Shown: in pieces, positions 5,877 to 10,085 of the stretch
Position numbering within the stretch: the stretch's first letter is position 1
Layout of the letters: every line of letters begins with the position of its first letter
Origin: Ectothiorhodospiraceae bacterium
GTDB lineage: Bacteria; Pseudomonadota; Gammaproteobacteria; Nitrococcales; AK92
Length of the DNA: 10,085 nucleotides
Direction: 5' to 3'
Assembly: GCA_029263635.1 (NCBI GenBank)
Contig: JAJUFY010000059.1
Coordinates: 1 to 10,085, forward strand
The notes under the pieces: model-generated
Told to the model about the DNA's origin: nothing
Databases searched by the model: none
Seen by the model: the letters and a program-made list of their open reading frames with translations, nothing else
Program-made: the position numbers and the translations under genes

Positions 5877-6461
5877 ATGTCGATTCAGCTCACGATGACC
5901 GCCTCACCGACCGTCGACGCGATTACCGGTCTGATGCCGCAGGCTCGCCAGCTGCCTTCGTCCAATCACGATGCGCGGCCGGCAGGTGTCGAGATCGACC
6001 TGCTGGTCATCCACAGCATCAGTCTGCCGCCGGGCGAGTTCGGCGGCCCTTACGTCGACCAGCTGTTCACCAATTGCCTTGCCCCCGATATCCATCCCTA
6101 TTTCGCCGGCCTCCAGGGGCTCAGGGTTTCGTCCCACCTGCTGATTCGCCGCGATGGCGAGCTGGTACAGTACGTGCCGTTCGGCCGTCGTGCCTGGCAC
6201 GCCGGGGTATCGCGCTGGGGAGGGCGATCGGCCTGCAACGACTTTTCCATCGGCATCGAGCTGGAAGGCTGCGACGACAAGCCGTATACAGAAGCGCAGT
6301 ATCGCAACCTGATCGCTGCGGTGGCGGCCATCCAGGCAGCCTATCCGGCCATCACCCTGGACCGTGTGGTCGGGCATTGCCACATCGCGCCCGGACGCAA
6401 GACCGACCCGGGGCCGTATTTCGACTGGGCACGGCTGCGGAGCGGGCTGACGCAGCAATAA
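5877..6461 (+). CDS. ampD: 1,6-anhydro-N-acetylmuramyl-L-alanine amidase AmpD
   Basis: AmpD is a cytoplasmic zinc amidase that cuts the stem peptide from 1,6-anhydro-MurNAc muropeptides during peptidoglycan recycling. In many gammaproteobacteria its loss derepresses ampC beta-lactamase. From ATG 5877 the product has 194 residues (E. coli-type AmpD about 183-187). Zinc ligands can be placed by comparison: His46 (LVIHSISLPPGEFGGP), His167 (VVGHCHIAPGRKTDPGP) and Asp177. Glu128 in FSIGIELEG and Lys175 match the catalytic Glu116 and Lys162 of the Citrobacter enzyme. All essential residues are present. An upstream in-frame ATG at 5745 would overlap the HDOD gene start and add a Cys/Arg-rich stretch unlike AmpD, so it was not used; ATG 5895 is a second candidate. 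ampE follows 26 bases later. No ampR or ampC is visible here. Confidence 0.96.
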   Translation: MSIQLTMTASPTVDAITGLMPQARQLPSSNHDARPAGVEIDLLVIHSISLPPGEFGGPYVDQLFTNCLAPDIHPYFAGLQGLRVSSHLLIRRDGELVQYVPFGRRAWHAGVSRWGGRSACNDFSIGIELEGCDDKPYTEAQYRNLIAAVAAIQAAYPAITLDRVVGHCHIAPGRKTDPGPYFDWARLRSGLTQQ

Positions 6462-6487
6462 AACATGATCTCGACAGCGGGGACACC

Positions 6488-7360
6488 ATGCGACTGATCG
6501 CCATCTTACTGGCTCTCTGGGCGAACCACCATCCGCGGTCGGTAGAGCGCTGGCGCCGGCCGGATCCTTTCCTGCGTTATCTGGACTGGATCTGGGACCG
6601 GCTGCCGGCAAGTGCCGACAACCGCGGTGCGCTGCGCCTTGCTGCCGGGCTGCTGCCGCCGGTCCTGCTGTTCTGGTTGCTGCAGCTCTGGCTCGACGAC
6701 TGGCTGCTCGGCATCGGTGAGATGCTGCTGGGCGTCTGGGCCCTGGTGTTCCTGCACGGGCCGGGGCGAGTCGACGATCAGGTCGAGGAGTTCCTTGATG
6801 CCTGGCGCGAGGGACGGCTCGATGGCGCTCGTGCAGCGGCGGCCCGGTTGGCTGACCGGGAGGTCGAGGCGGTCGGCGACGCACAGTTGCCGGCCACGGC
6901 GCTGGAGGGCCTGTTCTGGCAAAGCTATCGGCGGTTGCTGGGCGGGATTTTCTGGCTGCTGATTATCGGCCCGATCGGCCCGGTGGCGCTGCGGCTGGCC
7001 TGGCTGGCTCGCGACGCTGCCGCCGAACGCGGCGGAACGGATGAGCTGGCCCGTGCTGCCGACAAGGTCATGCACGTACTCGACTGGCTCCCGGCCCGTG
7101 CCGCTGCGCTCTCCTTCGGCCTGGCGGGGAGCTTCGTGCACGCCTTCGACGGCTGGCGCAACTCCCAGGAAGAGCCGGACGCCGGCTTGCGGGAACTGGT
7201 CACCGCCGCCGGGCTCGGTGCCTTGGATGTGGACCGGCCGCCCAGCGATGCCGAGGACGTCGAGGACATGCTCCGCGATGGCCGCGACCTTGTCGGTCGC
7301 AGCCTGATGGTGTGGGTTGCGGTCGCCGCGCTGCTGACCATCGCCGGCTGGCTGTACTGA
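6488..7360 (+). CDS. ampE: Inner-membrane protein AmpE
   Basis: AmpE is a polytopic inner-membrane protein co-transcribed with ampD in enterobacteria and pseudomonads. It has been proposed as a membrane sensor or transporter in muropeptide/beta-lactam signalling, but its biochemical activity is not settled. The 290-residue product is close to the 284 of E. coli AmpE. It has the family N-terminus MRLIAILLALWANHHPRSVERWRRPDPF (in part), a HGPGRVDDQVEEFLDAWREG segment (90-109), and GLFWQSYRRLLGGIFWLLIIGPIGPV across residues 141-166. Membrane segments fall at about 50-66, 71-89, 150-172 and 272-289. Start: ATG 6488 with GGGGA just upstream; it is 26 bases after the ampD stop, consistent with an operon. 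A hydrophilic acidic stretch, likely cytoplasmic, occupies about 225-270. No defect is seen. Confidence 0.93.
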   Translation: MRLIAILLALWANHHPRSVERWRRPDPFLRYLDWIWDRLPASADNRGALRLAAGLLPPVLLFWLLQLWLDDWLLGIGEMLLGVWALVFLHGPGRVDDQVEEFLDAWREGRLDGARAAAARLADREVEAVGDAQLPATALEGLFWQSYRRLLGGIFWLLIIGPIGPVALRLAWLARDAAAERGGTDELARAADKVMHVLDWLPARAAALSFGLAGSFVHAFDGWRNSQEEPDAGLRELVTAAGLGALDVDRPPSDAEDVEDMLRDGRDLVGRSLMVWVAVAALLTIAGWLY

Positions 7361-7362
7361 GG

Positions 7363-7383
7363 CCTCGCGCAATCCGTGCGGGG
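7363..7383. terminator. Hairpin just after ampE
   Basis: CCTCGCGC (7363-7370) pairs with GTGCGGGG (7376-7383) through eight pairs, two of them G-T on the plus-strand RNA, around a five-base loop. It begins three bases after the ampE stop. There is no T-run. Confidence 0.4.
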
Positions 7384-7395
7384 TAAGTGCCGGCA

Positions 7396-7418
7396 GGCGG
7401 GCGGAAGCTGCGCCCGCC
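7396..7418. terminator. Bidirectional hairpin between ampE and apaH
   Basis: GGCGGGCG (7396-7403) and CGCCCGCC (7411-7418) form a perfect eight-base-pair stem with a seven-base loop. It lies in the 77-base space between convergent ampE and apaH stops. It lacks a T-run on either side, like the hairpin at 4848-4877. Confidence 0.55.
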
Positions 7419-7437
7419 GATATTCCCGGGGACCGAA

Positions 7438-8271
7438 CTAGCCTAGCGCGCCGCTGTCGCAGCCTGGGCAATCGATACTGGTGCGCTGGCGCGGGCCGTC
7501 GAGGCGGACGGCCGTCAGCTGCCCGCCCCACAGGCAGCCGGTATCAATGGCAAGCACGCCGTCGGCGTCGCGGAAGCCAAGGGCAGACCAGTGGCCGCAG
7601 ATAATGGTGGGGCCGTCATAACGGCGACCAGGGACGGCGAACCAGGGGATGTGTCCGGGCGGACGGTTGGCGAGCGAGCCCTTGTAGTTGAGCAGCAGCC
7701 GGCCGTCGCTGTCGCAGCAGCGCATGCGGGTCAGAGCGTTGGTGATGTAGCGCAGGCGCGCGGTGCCGGTCAGCGATTCTGACCACAGGTCGGGTTCGTT
7801 GCCGTAGATATCCCGCAGGAAGGTCGAATAATCCGGGCCGCGCAGCGCCGATTCCACCTCGGCCGCACAGCGCTTTGCAGTGGCCAGGTCCCAGCCCGGG
7901 GGAATGCCGGCGTGGGTCATCAGATAGCCCAGCCTGGGGTCGTGGTGCAGCAGCGGCTGCATGCGCAGCCAGTGCATCAGGTCATCGACGTCAGGAGCTT
8001 CGAGCACCTGCTGGATGGTATCGCTGGATTTGGGGTGGACATGGCCGAGCCAGGCGGCGAGCAAGTGCAGGTCGTGGTTGCCGAGAACGGTCACGACCCG
8101 GTCGCCGAGGCCCTTGACGAAACGCAGTACCGCCAGCGAGTCCGGCCCCCGGTTCACCAGGTCCCCGGTCAGCCAAAGCCTGTCCCGCGCCGGGTCGAAG
8201 CCGATGCGGTCGAGCAGCTGGCGCAGGCTATCGGCACAGCCCTGGATGTCGCCTATCGCGTAGATCGCCAA
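7438..8271 (-). CDS. apaH: Bis(5'-nucleosyl)-tetraphosphatase, symmetrical (ApaH)
   Basis: ApaH hydrolyses diadenosine tetraphosphate symmetrically to two ADP, and in E. coli also removes Np4 caps from RNA; it is cytoplasmic. The product from TTG 8271 has 277 residues, close to the E. coli 280. Metallophosphatase motifs stand in order: GDIQGC (7-12), TGDLVNRGPDS (35-45), LGNHDLHLL (63-71), THAGIPPGWDL (119-129), and a late CGHWSALGF with the conserved histidine. The start is inferred: the family begins four to six residues before GDxxG, and between the apaG stop and this point no in-frame ATG or GTG exists, leaving TTG (read as MAIYAIGDIQGC). No strong Shine-Dalgarno precedes it, which may mean low expression. 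apaG lies 73 bases upstream in the same direction. Confidence 0.94.
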   Translation of the reverse strand: MAIYAIGDIQGCADSLRQLLDRIGFDPARDRLWLTGDLVNRGPDSLAVLRFVKGLGDRVVTVLGNHDLHLLAAWLGHVHPKSSDTIQQVLEAPDVDDLMHWLRMQPLLHHDPRLGYLMTHAGIPPGWDLATAKRCAAEVESALRGPDYSTFLRDIYGNEPDLWSESLTGTARLRYITNALTRMRCCDSDGRLLLNYKGSLANRPPGHIPWFAVPGRRYDGPTIICGHWSALGFRDADGVLAIDTGCLWGGQLTAVRLDGPRQRTSIDCPGCDSGALG

Positions 8272-8344
8272 CTTGGGTTGTCCATAGAGCGGTGAGTGAT
8301 CTCTCTGCCGATAACCTCGGCCGGAACCGCGGCGTGAGCGACGG

Positions 8345-8731
8345 TCAATGGAGCGTCCGGGGCATCGCCAGCGTGAACACCGGGATCGGCGCGTCGAAGC
8401 TGCGGCCGTCGTCGGCCAGCATCCGGTAGCTGCCGCGCATGCTGCCGACCGGCGTCTCCAGCAGGGCACCGCTGGTGTAGCGGAACAGGCCGCCGGGCGG
8501 CAGATAGGGCTGCTCCCCTACCACGCCTTCGCCCCGCACTTCGCGCTCCTGGCCGTTGGCATCGACGATGAGCCAGTGACGGCTGATCAGGCGGGCGGCG
8601 ACAGTGCCGGTATTCCGGATCGTGATGGTGTAGGCGAAGACGTAGCGGTTTTCGTTTGGCGCCGACTGATCCTCCAGATACGCGGGCTCGGCACGAACCT
8701 CGATCCTGTACTTGTTGGCGTCGTCCGACAT
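8345..8731 (-). CDS. apaG: ApaG protein (FN3-like fold)
   Basis: ApaG is a small cytoplasmic protein with a fibronectin type III-like beta fold, commonly encoded next to apaH. Its role is unresolved, although an association with Co2+/Mg2+ efflux phenotypes was reported in Salmonella (CorD) and pyrophosphate binding was suggested for homologues. The product has 128 residues against 125 in E. coli. RYVFAYTITIRNTGTVAARLISRHWLI (residues 29-55, in part) and REVRGEGVVGEQPYLPPG (63-80), with a GEGVVG glycine pattern, then FRYTSGALLETPVGSMRGSY (83-102), are typical. The start at ATG 8731 follows a weak purine site (GAAGAA). An ORF extending upstream to 8872 was rejected because its added residues are Arg/Ser-rich and overlap tal. 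Nineteen bases separate it from the tal stop. Confidence 0.95.
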   Translation of the reverse strand: MSDDANKYRIEVRAEPAYLEDQSAPNENRYVFAYTITIRNTGTVAARLISRHWLIVDANGQEREVRGEGVVGEQPYLPPGGLFRYTSGALLETPVGSMRGSYRMLADDGRSFDAPIPVFTLAMPRTLH

Positions 8732-8750
8732 TTCTTCAAGCCGCGACGGT

Positions 8751-9872
8751 TCAGCGTGCCGCCTGCCGCTCGAGAGTGGCGGTCTTTTCCTCCAGCGCCT
8801 GCAGCAGGTTGCGGTATGACACCACGAAGGCCTCGACGCCTTCCCGCTCCAGCCGATCGGTGACGGCGGCAAGGTCGATACCCAGTGCCTGGATCTCGGC
8901 CAGCACCTGCGGCGCTTCGCTCAGTCCGTCCCGCAACCGGGGAGCCGGCTGGCCGTGATCGCGGTAGGCGGCATAGGTGGCCGGCGGCAGGGTGTTGACG
9001 GTGCGGTCGGCAATCAGCTCTTCGACGTACAGCACATCGCTGTAGTCGGGGTTCTTGGTGCCGGTGCTGGCCCACAGCAGCCGCTGTACCTGGGCGCCGG
9101 CCGCCTTCAGGGCGGCGAAGCGCTCACCGTCGAACAGGTCAAGGAAGGCCTGGTAGGCGACCCGGGCGTTGGCGATCGCGGCCTTGCCCAGCAGGCGGCT
9201 GTCCGCACCCCGCTCGACGAGCAGCTTGTCCACTGCCGTGTCGACCCGGCTGACGAAGAAGCTGGCGACCGAAGCGACATGATCCACCGGCTTGCCGGCG
9301 CGCAGCCGCGCTTCCAGACCGCGGATGTAGGCTTCCGCCACCGCGACGTAGCGATCGACGGCAAACAGCAGGGTGACGTTGACGTTGATGCCGTCGGCGA
9401 TCAGCGTTTCGATGGCCGACAGGCCCTCGCGGGTAGCCGGCACCTTGATCATCACGTTCGGCCGGTCCAGCCAGGCGTGCAGCTTGCGTGCCTCGGCGAC
9501 CGTGCCGGCCGCGTCGTGGGCCAGGGTCGGGGAGACTTCGATGCTGACCATGCCGTCGCGGCCGCCGGTGGCATCGTACACCGGTCGCAGCACGTCGGCG
9601 GCGGCGCGGATGTCCTCCACCGCCAGGTGGTTGAACAGTTCGGCTGCGTCCCATTCCGGATGGGCGCGGGCGGCTGCTTCGAGCTCGGCATCGTAGGCGC
9701 TGCCGCCAGTGATGGCCTTTTCGAAGATGGTGGGATTGGAAGTCACGCCGGCCAGTCCGTCTTCCTCGACGAGGCGGGCGAGTTCGCCGGTGCGCAGCAT
9801 GGTGCGGGTGATGTTGTCGTACCAGACGCTCTGGCCGTAGCTGCCCAGGGACTTCAGCGGATTCGTGCTCAT
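8751..9872 (-). CDS. tal: Transaldolase
   Basis: Transaldolase moves a three-carbon dihydroxyacetone unit from sedoheptulose 7-phosphate to glyceraldehyde 3-phosphate, linking glycolysis with the non-oxidative pentose phosphate pathway in the cytoplasm. The 373-residue product fits the longer transaldolase branch found in actinobacteria, cyanobacteria and some proteobacteria, rather than the roughly 317-residue E. coli TalB. Motifs in order: SVWYDNITR (15-23, containing the catalytic Asp19), GVTSNPTIFEKAI (42-54), the Schiff-base lysine Lys143 in NVMIKVPATREG (139-150), INVNVTLLF, and ASVASFFVSRVDT, with WASTGTKNPDYSD near the C-terminus. Start: ATG 9872; no strong Shine-Dalgarno is visible. 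It heads a tal-apaG-apaH run behind a good sigma70-like promoter. No fused glucose-6-phosphate isomerase domain is present. Confidence 0.95.
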   Translation of the reverse strand: MSTNPLKSLGSYGQSVWYDNITRTMLRTGELARLVEEDGLAGVTSNPTIFEKAITGGSAYDAELEAAARAHPEWDAAELFNHLAVEDIRAAADVLRPVYDATGGRDGMVSIEVSPTLAHDAAGTVAEARKLHAWLDRPNVMIKVPATREGLSAIETLIADGINVNVTLLFAVDRYVAVAEAYIRGLEARLRAGKPVDHVASVASFFVSRVDTAVDKLLVERGADSRLLGKAAIANARVAYQAFLDLFDGERFAALKAAGAQVQRLLWASTGTKNPDYSDVLYVEELIADRTVNTLPPATYAAYRDHGQPAPRLRDGLSEAPQVLAEIQALGIDLAAVTDRLEREGVEAFVVSYRNLLQALEEKTATLERQAAR

Positions 9873-9913
9873 AGGAATGCGGTTCTCGTCAGACGCGGCG
9901 GTGAAAGCAGGGC

Positions 9914-9942
9914 ATTGTAAACGTTGTGCGCCGCGTCAGAAA
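9914..9942 (-). promoter_or_regulatory. Sigma70-like promoter for tal-apaG-apaH
   Basis: On the minus strand a -10 box TACAAT (9914-9919; five of six matches) is separated by exactly 17 bases from a weak -35 TTTCTG (9937-9942). The predicted start of transcription is near 9907, giving a leader of about 35 bases before the tal ATG. This is one of the clearest promoter calls in the window. Confidence 0.55.
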
Positions 9943-9980
9943 CCAATCCGTGCCCAGGCTGTGACGCAGGAGCCGCCGGT

Positions 9981-10085
9981 TCAGATGCGTACCGCCAGCA
10001 CGTCGCATGGGGCGCCGTGCAGCACGGCGTTGGCGGTGGAGCCGAGCAACAGGGCCAGCCCGTGCCGGCCGTGGCTGCCGTCCAC
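9981..10085 (-). CDS. Universal stress protein, C-terminal fragment (cut by the window edge)
   Basis: Only the last 34 codons and the stop (TGA, at 9981-9983 on the minus strand) are inside the window; the gene continues beyond 10085. The translation reads GSHGRHGLALLLGSTA, then NAVLHGAPCDVLAVRI, which is the nucleotide-binding end of ATP-binding UspA-family proteins: the G-x2-G-x9-G-(S/T) pattern, then the final hydrophobic beta-strand. Such proteins are cytoplasmic and induced by starvation or other stress; their exact function varies. It lies 108 bases upstream of tal in the same direction, and the tal promoter sits between them. Family assignment is good despite the short length; which usp paralogue it is cannot be told. 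Confidence 0.88.
   Translation of the reverse strand: MDGSHGRHGLALLLGSTANAVLHGAPCDVLAVRI

Noticed and set aside
8955..9920. 321-codon open frame antisense to tal
   Set aside because: Antisense shadow of a clear transaldolase gene.
1..10085. Mobile element, prophage, CRISPR, toxin-antitoxin or defence genes
   Set aside because: No transposase, integrase, regularly spaced repeats or defence-family proteins were seen on either strand.

Overview
The window is a stretch of GC-rich (by eye about two thirds G+C) chromosomal DNA from a gammaproteobacterium. Support for this comes from the ampD-ampE pair, the apaG-apaH pair, an E. coli-type thiol peroxidase, a short DgkA diacylglycerol kinase and an HDOD-domain signalling protein. 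Gene content and GC level would fit a free-living lineage such as Chromatiales/Ectothiorhodospiraceae or a relative, but the genus cannot be fixed from sequence reading alone. No transposase, integrase, phage gene, CRISPR array, rRNA or tRNA was recognised. Almost everything is core metabolism or envelope housekeeping.

Layout. Bases 1-4846 are transcribed rightwards: an FbpB-type iron ABC permease (its true 5' end may lie left of the window), a 354-base non-coding gap with two strong tandem hairpins, gcvH (glycine cleavage H protein), tpx (thiol peroxidase), a 418-base gap with no convincing gene, then dgkA and a PfkB-family sugar/nucleoside kinase spaced 18 bases apart. A perfect 11-bp GC hairpin separates the kinase from an HDOD-domain gene that runs leftwards (4885-5751). 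That gene diverges from ampD-ampE (5877-7360, rightwards) across a 125-base region holding a -10-like box for each direction. ampE converges, across two more hairpins, on a leftward cluster tal-apaG-apaH (transaldolase, ApaG, diadenosine tetraphosphatase; 9872 down to 7438), which has a good sigma70-like promoter at 9914-9942. The right edge cuts a leftward universal stress protein gene, of which only the last 34 codons are present.

How the genes relate. ampD and ampE belong to cell-wall recycling. tal feeds the non-oxidative pentose phosphate pathway, apaH removes Ap4A, and tpx and the usp fragment are stress functions. The gcvH gene stands alone, without gcvT or gcvP. The permease has no ATPase gene downstream, so any partner must lie upstream or elsewhere.

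No clearly new multi-gene system is visible. The points most worth checking are the structured gcvH leader, a hairpin that straddles the gcvH stop codon, a Gln in DgkA where E. coli has the metal-binding Glu28, the possible leaderless start of ampD, the TTG start of apaH, and the unexplained gap before dgkA.
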